Positions 35,558 to 44,283 of a DNA stretch of 64,000 bases are shown one piece after another. The stretch's first letter is position 1. Each line of letters starts with the position of its first letter. The position numbers and the translations under genes are program-made. The notes beneath the pieces are model-generated. The model was given only the letters and a program-made list of their open reading frames with translations, had not been told where the DNA came from and did not search any database. Source of the stretch: Clostridium sp. BNL1100 (lineage in GTDB: Bacteria; Bacillota; Clostridia; Acetivibrionales; DSM-1351); the NCBI RefSeq assembly GCF_000244875.1, contig NC_016791.1, positions 411,001-475,000 on the forward strand. The letters are read 5' to 3'.

Positions 35558-35590
35558 TGCCGGGTAGAACTTATCCGGCATTTATAATGT
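35558..35590 (+). terminator. Terminator after the shikimate-kinase-like gene
   Basis: TGCCGG (35558-35563) pairs with CCGGCA (35575-35580), followed by the T-rich TTTATAATG. Confidence 0.55.
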
Positions 35591-35648
35591 TAATTACTTA
35601 ATCTGATAAATTATTTTTAGCAATATACTGAGGTGACGGAGGGGAAAA

Positions 35649-38060
35649 ATGGATTTATTAAGCGGCTTGAACAGAGAGCAAAAAGAAGCAGTACTTCATA
35701 ATGAAGGTCCTCTTTTGATATTGGCCGGTGCGGGGTCAGGCAAAACAAGAGTTCTTACTCATAGGATAGCCTATCTTATTGAACAACATGGAGTATACCC
35801 TTCAAATATACTGGCTATAACCTTTACTAACAAGGCAGCAAGAGAAATGAAAGAGAGGATAGCCGGACTTATAGGTGATTTGAGTAACGACATGTGGGTG
35901 GGTACCTTTCACTCTATTTGTATAAGAATACTCAGAAGGGATATCGAGAAGCTTGGTTACGACAGAAGCTTTGTAATATATGATACTCAGGACCAGCAGG
36001 TGGTAATAAAGGAATGTCTTAAAGAATTAAGCTTAAACGAAAAGAACTTTCCTCCTAAATCAGTCCTTGAAACAATAGGAAAGCAGAAGGATGAACTTAT
36101 AGATGCCGAGCATTATGAAAAGCAGTATGCATCGGATTTTAGAATGGGTAAGATTGCAAAAGCTTACAAGCTTTATGAAAAGAAGCTTAAAGCAAATAAT
36201 GCCCTAGACTTTGATGATATAATAATGAATACGATAAAGCTTTTCGACAAGTATCCGGAAGTCCTGGAATATTATCAAAGAAGGTTCAGGTATATTCTTG
36301 TGGATGAGTATCAGGATACAAATACTGCCCAGTACATGCTTGTCCGAAAATTGTCTGAGGCACATGAAAACCTTTGCGTTGTAGGTGACGACGACCAGTC
36401 AATATACGGCTGGAGAGGCGCCAATATCAGAAATATCCTTGATTTTGAGAAGGATTTCAAGAAATGCTGTACTATCAAGCTGGAGCAGAACTACAGGTCA
36501 ACACAGAACATATTGGATGCTGCAAACCATGTAATCGGTAATAATACAGGCAGAAAAAACAAGAGCCTCTGGACCGACAACAAGGGTGGAAGCAAAATAG
36601 TAATATGTGAAAATGACAATGAACATGAAGAAGCTCTTTATACAGCAAGGGAAATTCAGCGTATAATATCCGATGAAGACAGGAAATACAAGAATTTTGC
36701 AGTACTTTACAGAATTAATGCTCAGTCACGTGTACTGGAAGAAATGTTCATGCGGGAAGGAATACCCTACAAGATTGTCGGTGGACAAAAATTCTATGAC
36801 AGAAAAGAAATAAAAGATATAATTGCGTACATGCGGTTGGTACAAAATCCCGGGGACAATGTGAGCCTGAAAAGGGTTATCAACGTGCCTAAAAGGGGAA
36901 TAGGGGATGCCACTGTTGAAAATGCAGAGGTATTGGCATACCAAACAAATGTATCCTTGTTTACGGTTATATCAAATTCAGAAGAGTTTCCTTCATTAAA
37001 AAGGGCTGCTCAAAAATTAGGAAACTTTTCACTTATGATTAATAAATTCAGGACTATGAAGGAAAATATGTCAATATCCCAACTGTTGGATATAGTAGTT
37101 GAAGATTCAGGGATCCTGAGAGAATACGAAATTGAGAATACAGTTGAAGCTCAGTCAAGAATTGAGAATATAAAAGAATTAAAATCGGTTGCCATTGAGT
37201 TTGAAAAACAGAGTGAGGACAATTCACTGGAAGAATTCCTTGCACATATATCTCTGGTTTCGGACATTGACAGTCTCCAAGAGGATCAGGATTACGTGGT
37301 TCTTATGACAATGCACAGTGCAAAGGGACTGGAATTCCCGGTTGTATTTATTCCGGGTCTGGAAGAAGGCGTTTTTCCAGGCTACAGGGCAATTACCGAG
37401 GGCCCGGAACAGCTGGAAGAAGAGAGAAGGCTTTGCTATGTGGGTATTACCAGAGCAAGAGAGAAACTCTATATGTCAAATGCCCGTTTCAGAACTCTTT
37501 TCGGAAATTCAAGCTACAACAGACCATCCAGATTTTTAGCAGAGATACCTGAAGAACTCGTGGAATATCCATTTAAATCATCAGGAAGCTCCTCAAGATC
37601 CAAGGAAACACTCTCGTGGGGTAAGAGTTCAGGTTCCGGCAATGCTCAAACCTGGAGTACAGCTCAGAGTTCCGGAACACAATCTGCTTTTGGCACCTCA
37701 AAATCAACTTCATCAACAACTTCGAGTACACCTGCCGGTTCAGGTTCCTTGAAGGATTTATTAAATTCAAATCTTGTTACACGTGGATTTGGTGGCAGCT
37801 CAGCAGGTACATCGGTAAAAAGTCCTGCCAGTCAGCAGATTAATGGCTTTGGACGCAGTATACCGATGAAACCTTCATCCGGGGGTTCCAATACATCGGG
37901 TGATTTCAGTGTAGGTGATAAAGTCGAGCATAAAAAATTCGGAAAAGGAACTATTTCGAAGGCAACAGCCGACAGCGGCGATCAGGTATTGGAAATACAG
38001 TTTGAAGGGGCCGGAATGAAAAGACTAATGGCTTCTATGGCAAATTTAAGAAGACTATAA
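35649..38060 (+). CDS. pcrA: ATP-dependent 3'-5' DNA helicase PcrA (UvrD family)
   Basis: Superfamily 1A helicase for repair and for clearing proteins from DNA. Motif I GAGSGKTR near residue 28, Ia TFTNKAAREM, II VDEYQDTN, III DDDQSIYGWRG, IV NYRSTQ, V MTMHSAKGLEFPVVF and VI YVGITRAREKL are all readable. After about residue 650 is a long Ser/Gly/Thr-rich linker, then a C-terminal module (FSVGDKVEHKKFGKGTI to the end) typical of PcrA that binds RNA polymerase. 803 residues is slightly long because of the linker. Ribosome site GGAGGGG. Confidence 0.95.
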   Translation: MDLLSGLNREQKEAVLHNEGPLLILAGAGSGKTRVLTHRIAYLIEQHGVYPSNILAITFTNKAAREMKERIAGLIGDLSNDMWVGTFHSICIRILRRDIEKLGYDRSFVIYDTQDQQVVIKECLKELSLNEKNFPPKSVLETIGKQKDELIDAEHYEKQYASDFRMGKIAKAYKLYEKKLKANNALDFDDIIMNTIKLFDKYPEVLEYYQRRFRYILVDEYQDTNTAQYMLVRKLSEAHENLCVVGDDDQSIYGWRGANIRNILDFEKDFKKCCTIKLEQNYRSTQNILDAANHVIGNNTGRKNKSLWTDNKGGSKIVICENDNEHEEALYTAREIQRIISDEDRKYKNFAVLYRINAQSRVLEEMFMREGIPYKIVGGQKFYDRKEIKDIIAYMRLVQNPGDNVSLKRVINVPKRGIGDATVENAEVLAYQTNVSLFTVISNSEEFPSLKRAAQKLGNFSLMINKFRTMKENMSISQLLDIVVEDSGILREYEIENTVEAQSRIENIKELKSVAIEFEKQSEDNSLEEFLAHISLVSDIDSLQEDQDYVVLMTMHSAKGLEFPVVFIPGLEEGVFPGYRAITEGPEQLEEERRLCYVGITRAREKLYMSNARFRTLFGNSSYNRPSRFLAEIPEELVEYPFKSSGSSSRSKETLSWGKSSGSGNAQTWSTAQSSGTQSAFGTSKSTSSTTSSTPAGSGSLKDLLNSNLVTRGFGGSSAGTSVKSPASQQINGFGRSIPMKPSSGGSNTSGDFSVGDKVEHKKFGKGTISKATADSGDQVLEIQFEGAGMKRLMASMANLRRL

Positions 38061-38084
38061 AAACAAAGGGTGGGTGTTAATTTA

Positions 38085-39437
38085 ATGGCATTCAAAGAAG
38101 GTTTTGTTTGGGGTACAGCAACAGCATCATATCAGATTGAGGGAGCTGTAACCGAAGGTGGCAGAGGTGAATCTGTTTGGGACGAATTTTGCAGAATGAA
38201 AGGCAAAATAGCTGACGGTGATAACGGAGACTTTGCATGTGACAGCTATCACAGGTATTCCGAAGACGTACAGCTTATGAAACAGATTGGTATTAAAGCA
38301 TACAGGTTTTCCATCAGTTGGAGTAGAATTTTACCTGACGGTACAGGTGAAATAAATATGGAAGGTGTAAATTACTATAATAATCTTATTAATGAGTTAA
38401 TTGAAAACGGCATAGAGCCATATGTAACTTTGTTTCACTGGGACTACCCGATGGAACTTCAATATAAGGGCGGATGGCTTAATTCTGAAAGCCCCTTTTG
38501 GTTCGAAAATTATGCGGCAATATGTTCAAGATTATTCTCTGACAGAGTAAAGTATTGGGTAACAAGTAATGAATCCCAATGTTACATTGGATTCGGTTAC
38601 GGCACAGGCTGGCATGCACCGGGCTTAGAGCTTCCAATAAACCAGGTGGTAAGAGCATGGCATCATAATTTAAAGGGATTAGGACTGGCTGCAAAAGCAA
38701 TACGTGAAAATGCTAGAGGGGAAGTCAAAGTTGGACTGGTGTCCTGCGGAGAGGTTGGAATTCCAGTATCAGATAGTGAGGCAGACATGCAGGCTGCACG
38801 CAATGTACTTTTTGACAGAGAACGTTCTGAGGATTCAATCGACTTTGGATTTGGAGACCTTTTTGAGCCTGCGTTAAAGGGAGAGTATCCGAAAAGCCTG
38901 ATACCGTATCTTCCTAAAGGCTGGCAGGAGGATATGAAGGATATCTGCGTTCCCCTTGATTATATAGGCATAAATGTTTATATAGGTTCAATTGTGGAAT
39001 CCTGCGAAAATAAAAAATACAAACACCTTAAACTACCTGTTGGTACAGGACAAACCTCCATGGAATGGGCATTTAAACCGGAAACTCTGTACTGGGTAAC
39101 TAGATTTATATCTGAGAGATATAAATTGCCTGTATACATTACAGAAAATGGTATGGCAAATAATGACTGGGTAAGCACTGACGGAAAAATTAATGATACT
39201 CAGAGAGAAGATTACATGAATCAATATCTTTCTGCACTGTCAAAGTCTATAGATGACGGGGCCGACGTAAGAGGATATTTTTACTGGTCACTCCTTGACA
39301 ATTTTGAGTGGGCATATGGGTATGCAAAGAGGTTTGGACTAGTATACGTAGATTATAGCAATTACAGCCGTACACTTAAGCAGTCGGCATTAAGGTATAA
39401 GAAAATTATCGAAACAAATGGCGAAATTTTAAAATAA
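38085..39437 (+). CDS. Glycoside hydrolase family 1 beta-glucosidase
   Basis: Cleaves cellobiose or other beta-glucosides inside the cell; there is no signal peptide, matching uptake of cellodextrins by cellulolytic clostridia. GH1 features: FVWGTATASYQIEGAV at the N-terminus, FSISWSRILPDG, the acid/base region SNES near residue 163 (usually NEP; here Pro is Ser), and the nucleophile in YITENGM near residue 353, followed by YFYWSLLDNFEWAYGY. 450 residues is standard. Start: ATG 38085 follows GGGTGGGTG; the upstream GTG at 38070 lies in that site. Confidence 0.94.
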   Translation: MAFKEGFVWGTATASYQIEGAVTEGGRGESVWDEFCRMKGKIADGDNGDFACDSYHRYSEDVQLMKQIGIKAYRFSISWSRILPDGTGEINMEGVNYYNNLINELIENGIEPYVTLFHWDYPMELQYKGGWLNSESPFWFENYAAICSRLFSDRVKYWVTSNESQCYIGFGYGTGWHAPGLELPINQVVRAWHHNLKGLGLAAKAIRENARGEVKVGLVSCGEVGIPVSDSEADMQAARNVLFDRERSEDSIDFGFGDLFEPALKGEYPKSLIPYLPKGWQEDMKDICVPLDYIGINVYIGSIVESCENKKYKHLKLPVGTGQTSMEWAFKPETLYWVTRFISERYKLPVYITENGMANNDWVSTDGKINDTQREDYMNQYLSALSKSIDDGADVRGYFYWSLLDNFEWAYGYAKRFGLVYVDYSNYSRTLKQSALRYKKIIETNGEILK

Positions 39438-39450
39438 ACCCCAAAATAAA

Positions 39451-39492
39451 AAAAGTTTTAGGAAAATTTATCTTTTTCTAAAACTTTTTTTA
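39451..39492 (+). terminator. Intrinsic terminator of the GH1 gene
   Basis: AAAAGTTTTAG (39451-39461) pairs with CTAAAACTTTT (39478-39488), A-rich before and T-rich after, so it may act in both directions. Confidence 0.75.
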
Positions 39493-39542
39493 TTTTAGTG
39501 TGTATATATAATCAAGGCACATTAAAAGGGTGGGAGAAGTAT

Positions 39543-40112
39543 TTGGATGTTTCGGATATAACCATATTGAAAGAATACAAAAAGAATAGCAGACGCGGTC
39601 TGGAACTTGTTTACGACAGATATAAAAAATATGTTTATACCATAGCATTCCATTATGCCGGTAATAAGGAAGATGCTCTGGATATAACCCAGGAGGTTTT
39701 CATATCTGTTTTTAAATCAATGGAAGGCTTTAAGGAACAGTTTTCCCTGCTGCCCTGGATTAAAAAAATTACCGTAAATAAGTGCCTTAATTTCTTGAGA
39801 AGTAAGAAACCAAACTTATCTCTTAATGAAACCAATGAAAACGGAGATGAACTGCAAAGTATTATCAGCTCAAACGAAACAACAGATGATGCAGTCTTAT
39901 GCAAAGATACAAGGCAAATACTTCAACAATCAATCGAACAGCTTCCAGAACGGGAGAGAATGGTCGTACTGTTGAGACACGTAAAGCAAATGAAATACAG
40001 TGAAATTGCAATTGTAATGAAGCTGCCGCCAGGTACTGTAAAAACACTTATACATAGAGCGAGAAAGACAATCAAGGAAAATATGATTAGCCTGGGTATT
40101 TGGGAGGTATAA
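39543..40112 (+). CDS. ECF-type RNA polymerase sigma factor
   Basis: About 189 residues with sigma region 2 (LVYDRYKKYVYTIAFHYAGN, EDALDITQEVFISVF) and region 4 (QLPERERMVVLLRHVKQMKYSEIAIVMKLPPGTVKTLIHRARK), the typical layout of extracytoplasmic-function sigma factors. The start is taken as TTG at 39543, about five to eight bases after GGTGGGAG; a GTG at 39498 has no ribosome site. The stop is two bases before the anti-sigma start, so the pair is translationally linked. Its target promoters are not visible. Confidence 0.88.
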   Translation: MDVSDITILKEYKKNSRRGLELVYDRYKKYVYTIAFHYAGNKEDALDITQEVFISVFKSMEGFKEQFSLLPWIKKITVNKCLNFLRSKKPNLSLNETNENGDELQSIISSNETTDDAVLCKDTRQILQQSIEQLPERERMVVLLRHVKQMKYSEIAIVMKLPPGTVKTLIHRARKTIKENMISLGIWEV

Positions 40113-40114
40113 AC

Positions 40115-40513
40115 ATGAGCTGTGACAAAGTAGATGCTTCATTGCTTCAGGAATATTTAGAGAGCACAATTGATCCACTTGAAAAAATATTTGTTGAAAA
40201 TCATTTAAAAATATGTAATAAATGCAGAAGGGAATTATCAGAGTTAAAGCTGTTGCTTTATGACCTTGATGATAAAAGTAATTATGTAATTGAAATTCCG
40301 GCAGAGCTGGAAACCATGAGAGACGATATAATTGACTCCTTTTTGGGAAAAAGGAAAAGCCCGTCCAAGAGAATTATTGAAATGCAGGTTGAAACCATCA
40401 AAACTACAGGTAAATTTATTGAGTTTTTGCCCGGGGCAAAGCAAACTCCAAAAGTTTTAAAGCAAGCATCAAAAGGATTGAAAAAAGGAGTCAAAAAATT
40501 AATTGCCAAGTAA
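40115..40513 (+). CDS. Soluble zinc-binding anti-sigma factor candidate
   Basis: 132 residues. The N-terminal half carries a zf-HC2-like anti-sigma domain: helix LLQEYLESTIDPLEK, then HLKICNKC (HxxxCxxC zinc motif). The second half is basic with no membrane span (KKGVKKLIAK at the end), so it is cytoplasmic rather than membrane-anchored as in many anti-sigma proteins. It follows the ECF sigma gene by two bases, strongly implying it binds that sigma factor. ATG follows GGGAGG at seven bases. Confidence 0.8.
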   Translation: MSCDKVDASLLQEYLESTIDPLEKIFVENHLKICNKCRRELSELKLLLYDLDDKSNYVIEIPAELETMRDDIIDSFLGKRKSPSKRIIEMQVETIKTTGKFIEFLPGAKQTPKVLKQASKGLKKGVKKLIAK

Positions 40514-40534
40514 TGCATGTAAACGGAGGCACGG

Positions 40535-41236
40535 ATGGTAGCTCTTATAATAACTCTTAAAATAATTTTATATGTGTTTTTGATTATTGCTGCCTTAGTT
40601 TTATTAATTGTTTTTGTACCTTTCAAATACTACGCAGAGGGATCGAAGTATAAGACTATCGCTGTAAAAGGCTATGCAAGCTGGCTTTTTGGTACTGTTA
40701 AGATAAACTTCAACTACAGCACCCAAGATGGCTTTGGTACAAATTTCAGCTGGTTTGGTTTTAAGAAAGGCTTTGAGAAAAAAAATGAAGACAATTCAGT
40801 AAAACAAGCTCAGGAAAGTAAAGTAAAAAAGGTAAAGGATAAGCCGGCATATAGTTACTTTACATATGAAGTATTTATGCAAGGATTAAAATCTGTTTTT
40901 AAGATACTAAACCATTACAAACCAAGCAGATTCAGGATAGATGCCAAAGTAGGCTTTGAAGACCCAATGTACACGGGCTTACTCTGTGCTGTAAGAAATA
41001 CATGGTTTGCAATTTTAAATAAAGACAGCATTCGTATTCAGACAAATTTTGAAGACGAAACTCTAGAGGGTAGCTTTTTAATCGGTGGAGGAATTCAAAT
41101 TTTCTATTTAATACTAGTTGGAATAGAATTTGTTTTTACAAAGCCTTTCAAAAGTATATTGTTTAAAAATATTAAGTATAAAATTAAGAGGAGGCTAAAA
41201 AAATGGCGAATAGTTTCAATTTTAGTGAAGGCATGA
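40535..41236 (+). CDS. DUF2953 membrane-associated protein
   Basis: 233 residues: an N-terminal membrane span (LKIILYVFLIIAALVLLIVFVPF), a cytoplasmic or extracellular beta-rich region, and a closing basic stretch. DUF2953 proteins sit directly before ytfJ in many spore formers, as here. Family role unknown, likely sporulation-linked by neighbourhood. Ends 34 bases inside the next gene. Confidence 0.8.
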   Translation: MVALIITLKIILYVFLIIAALVLLIVFVPFKYYAEGSKYKTIAVKGYASWLFGTVKINFNYSTQDGFGTNFSWFGFKKGFEKKNEDNSVKQAQESKVKKVKDKPAYSYFTYEVFMQGLKSVFKILNHYKPSRFRIDAKVGFEDPMYTGLLCAVRNTWFAILNKDSIRIQTNFEDETLEGSFLIGGGIQIFYLILVGIEFVFTKPFKSILFKNIKYKIKRRLKKWRIVSILVKA

Positions 41237-41595
41237 GTGTTATCTTTGACAAACTGGAAAATTTCTTAAAGACAAAGACAGTAGTAGGTGAACCTATAAA
41301 GATTGGTGATGTAACATTGGTACCGTTTATAAATATGAGCTTTGGTCTTGGAATAGGCGGAGGTACCGGTAATGATGATAAGGGTATGGGAGGAGAAGGA
41401 GGCGGAGGAGGAACAGGAGCAAAAATTTCTCCTACAGCCGTTCTGGTTATTAGTGGTGACAAGGTAGAGCTCCTTCCCATAAAGAAATCCGGTGGTTTGG
41501 ATAAACTGCTTGATATGGTACCGGGTATTGTAGAAAAGATACAGGAAAAGAAAGAAGAGGAAAACTCTAAAAATGAGTTAAAGGAAGAGCAATAG
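41203..41595 (+). CDS. GerW/YtfJ-family sporulation protein
   Basis: 130 residues with the family pattern: an N-terminal beta stretch (VVGEPIKIGDVTLVPFINMSFGLGIGGG), a Gly-rich linker (MGGEGGGGGTGAK), then SPTAVLVISGDKVELLPI. YtfJ/GerW is made in the forespore and needed for germination with certain nutrients in B. subtilis. GAGGAGG precedes ATG inside the end of the DUF2953 gene, showing an overlapping operon with it. Strong terminator follows. Confidence 0.92.
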   Translation: MANSFNFSEGMSVIFDKLENFLKTKTVVGEPIKIGDVTLVPFINMSFGLGIGGGTGNDDKGMGGEGGGGGTGAKISPTAVLVISGDKVELLPIKKSGGLDKLLDMVPGIVEKIQEKKEEENSKNELKEEQ

Positions 41596-41630
41596 ACCCC
41601 TAATAATTATATTACAATTTAAAACGGTAA

Positions 41631-41672
41631 AAACTGCTTGAAAAATGGTGAATTCAAGCAGTTTTTTTTGCA
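41631..41672 (+). terminator. Intrinsic terminator after ytfJ
   Basis: AAACTGCTTGAA (41631-41642) pairs with TTCAAGCAGTTT (41653-41664), followed by eight T. Confidence 0.9.
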
Positions 41673-41895
41673 TTTAAAAAATTATAATAAATTCCTTTCT
41701 AATACTTTTTAACAAATTAATGGTAAAATTAAATATATTATCACTTCATCTAATATCAAGCCAATCCGTCACTTTCCTTAGCCAAATACCATATGAAGGG
41801 AGGGCAAGTTTTTTAATTTTTTTCAACAGGTGAATGAAAGTGAGGAATATATACAGGATTCATCTACTTAAAAGAAAGAAAGGAAGGAAAAACCT

Positions 41896-44094
41896 ATGAA
41901 TAAAATGTATTTTATAATATCCTTGCTGGCTGCTTTGTTCATATTCCCTATAGCAGCAAACGCAGCAACAGACTCAACCCATCCCGGATTTAGAGTCGAA
42001 GGAAGATTTCTGTACGATAATACAGGAGAAAAGGTAATTCTCTATGGTGTAAACAAAATGTGCATATGGACTGATAAGGACGGTGTTCCGTCTTTTTCGG
42101 AAATAGCAAAAACAGGCGCAAATTGTGTAAGAATCACATGGGGAATAGACGGTTCGGCGGAAGATTTAGATACCGTTATTCGCAATTGCCGTGCTGAACA
42201 CATGATTCCCATTATTGAACTTCATGATGCCACCGGTGACTGGTCAAAGCTACCTTCGCTTGTAAATTACTGGATAAGACCTGATGTAGTTAATGTAATA
42301 AAAAAACATCAGGAATATTTGCTTGTTAATATAGGAAACGAAGTAGGTCAAAGCGTAACTGAAGCCACCTTTAAAACAGATTACGAGTCTGCCGTTAAGA
42401 AAATGAGGGAAGCAGGAATTCATGTACCTCTGGTTATAGATGCCTCCAGCTATGGTCAGAGCATAGATATGCTGCAGGCGTGCGGACCTTATCTCATATC
42501 TGCCGATCCCGATAAAAATTTAATGTTCTCCGTACATATGTGGTGGCCCTATATGTGGGGGCATTCAGATCAGGAAGTAATTGATGAAATTGCACAATCA
42601 GTAAATATAAACCTTCCTCTTATTGTAGGTGAATTCGGACATAAGTGGGATGAAACGGAAAACGGTAAAATACCATACCAAACAATTATGGAACAGTGCT
42701 ATAAAAATCAAATTGGTTATCTCCCATGGGAATGGGGCCCTGGAAACAACCCCCAGACATTTTTGGATATGACATCAGACAGTACCTTAGCTACATTGAA
42801 CGACTATGGTAAGGAAGTTATGCTTACCAACCAGTATAGTGTAAAAAATATAGCCAAGAGACCTGCCTCTATAATGTCAAACCTTCCGCCGGTTCTCCCA
42901 AAAGAACCGCTGCCATACGGGAATCTAGCCTATATAAAAACGGTTACAGCTTCATCTATAGAAAGTACTCAAAACAATGAAAGTAATATAGTAGACGGCG
43001 ATTTTGAAACAAGGTGGGCTTCGCAGGTCTCAGACCCCAGTTGGATTTGTGTTGACCTTGGTGCGAAAAAAGAAATAGACAGACTGATTATATGCTGGGA
43101 AGCTGCATATGCAACTCAATATAAAATTCAGGTATCAGATGATGGAAATACATGGACTGATGTGATTACCCAGTATAACGGAACAGGCAAAACCGAGGAT
43201 ATAAAACTTTCGTGCTTCGGCCGTTATCTGAGGATATACGGAATGCAGAGGGTAAATTACCAATGGCCTTATTCAATCTGGGAGATAGGAGTATATGGCC
43301 CTGAATCAGAATTGAGTGCATCTATATCCCCTACAGTAGCAGTATTTGATAAGAATCCTGCCAATGCGGCAGATATACCTGTAACACTGGACCCAAAAAG
43401 TAACACACTTAATGCCGTATTAAACGGACCTTCAGTAAAGTTGGTAGCAGGACAAGATTATATAATAGAAAATAAAACAAATCTCATTATAAAAAAGGAA
43501 TATCTGTTGGGACTGCCTGCAGGTACAACTAAACTGATTTTTGATTACAATAATGGAGTTGACCCAGTACTAGCCATTGCTGTCGGAGATACAACACCGG
43601 GAGGCTCTGTCCAAAGTCCATTAATCAGTCCATCTAATGTAACATTTGACAGAACATCTTCAACGAATTTGAGGGTAACTATATCTCCTAACGGTAATAA
43701 TCTTACTTCAATTATGAATGGTTCAGTACCTCTGGTTCCAAATATAGATTTTACTATTTCAGGAGATACTGTAACAATTATGAGGAGTTACCTTGCATCG
43801 CAACCTTCCGAAAATGTAAATCTTACTTTTGACTTCAGCGGTAATGGAATTGACCCTGTACTTACAGTTACTTTTCTCAAAGACACTACTTGTGGTGATG
43901 CAAATCTGGACGGAGTTATAGATGCCCTTGATTATGCAATTCTCAAACAACATCTTTTAGGGCTGACAACTCTGAATCATGATATTTTACACTTTCTTGA
44001 CCTTAATCTGGACGGTACAACCGATGCAATTGATTTATCTATCTTCAAACAGTATTTGCTGGGGAAAATAACCTACCTTCCTGTGACCCAATAA
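41896..44094 (+). CDS. Cellulosomal GH5 enzyme with CBM32-like, two X2 modules and dockerin
   Basis: 732 residues, secreted. Signal peptide 1-24 (MYFIISLLAALFIFPIAANA). A GH5 (clan A) catalytic domain at about 30-310 with acid/base Glu in NIGNEVG near 149 and nucleophile Glu in VGEFGHKW near 245; specificity (mannan, cellulose or other) is not visible. An F5/8-type C (CBM32-like) module at about 345-472, two X2 Ig-like modules (about 478-570 and 577-663) and a type I dockerin at about 664-727 with two calcium-loop repeats (DANLDGVIDALDY and DLNLDGTTDAIDL). The dockerin attaches it to a cellulosome scaffoldin. Ribosome site AAAGGAAGG. Monocistronic, with its own terminator. X2 modules are more common in scaffoldins than in enzymes. 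Confidence 0.9.
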   Translation: MNKMYFIISLLAALFIFPIAANAATDSTHPGFRVEGRFLYDNTGEKVILYGVNKMCIWTDKDGVPSFSEIAKTGANCVRITWGIDGSAEDLDTVIRNCRAEHMIPIIELHDATGDWSKLPSLVNYWIRPDVVNVIKKHQEYLLVNIGNEVGQSVTEATFKTDYESAVKKMREAGIHVPLVIDASSYGQSIDMLQACGPYLISADPDKNLMFSVHMWWPYMWGHSDQEVIDEIAQSVNINLPLIVGEFGHKWDETENGKIPYQTIMEQCYKNQIGYLPWEWGPGNNPQTFLDMTSDSTLATLNDYGKEVMLTNQYSVKNIAKRPASIMSNLPPVLPKEPLPYGNLAYIKTVTASSIESTQNNESNIVDGDFETRWASQVSDPSWICVDLGAKKEIDRLIICWEAAYATQYKIQVSDDGNTWTDVITQYNGTGKTEDIKLSCFGRYLRIYGMQRVNYQWPYSIWEIGVYGPESELSASISPTVAVFDKNPANAADIPVTLDPKSNTLNAVLNGPSVKLVAGQDYIIENKTNLIIKKEYLLGLPAGTTKLIFDYNNGVDPVLAIAVGDTTPGGSVQSPLISPSNVTFDRTSSTNLRVTISPNGNNLTSIMNGSVPLVPNIDFTISGDTVTIMRSYLASQPSENVNLTFDFSGNGIDPVLTVTFLKDTTCGDANLDGVIDALDYAILKQHLLGLTTLNHDILHFLDLNLDGTTDAIDLSIFKQYLLGKITYLPVTQ

Positions 44095-44103
44095 AAATTA
44101 TAG

Positions 44104-44136
44104 AAAACCGGCTCTCAAAGGGCCGGTTTTTATGCC
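44104..44136 (+). terminator. Intrinsic terminator of the GH5 gene
   Basis: AAAACCGGC (44104-44112) pairs with GCCGGTTTT (44122-44130), followed by more T. Confidence 0.88.
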
Positions 44137-44165
44137 TCTTTAGTAGTTCTAAAGGATATTTGCTA

Positions 44166-44194
44166 TTGACTCATGGAATAAAATGAAATATAAT
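44166..44194 (+). promoter_or_regulatory. Sigma-A promoter of the histidine operon
   Basis: TTGACT (44166-44171), 17-base spacer, TATAAT (44189-44194). No T-box or leader-peptide His run was seen in the roughly 80-base leader. Confidence 0.7.
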
Positions 44195-44283
44195 GAATAT
44201 AATTTAGTAATTTAGCACTTTAATTAGATAAAGGAAAATAAAAAACTTCTAAATCAAATTTAATATATGAGAGGTATTTGCTT

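Noticed and set aside
37600..37750. Ser/Gly/Thr-rich stretch in PcrA as a possible separate repeat element
   Set aside because: It is a low-complexity linker in frame within PcrA; codon use matches its neighbours.
44195..44283. Histidine T-box or leader peptide for the his operon
   Set aside because: The leader is too short for a T-box and no run of His codons exists.
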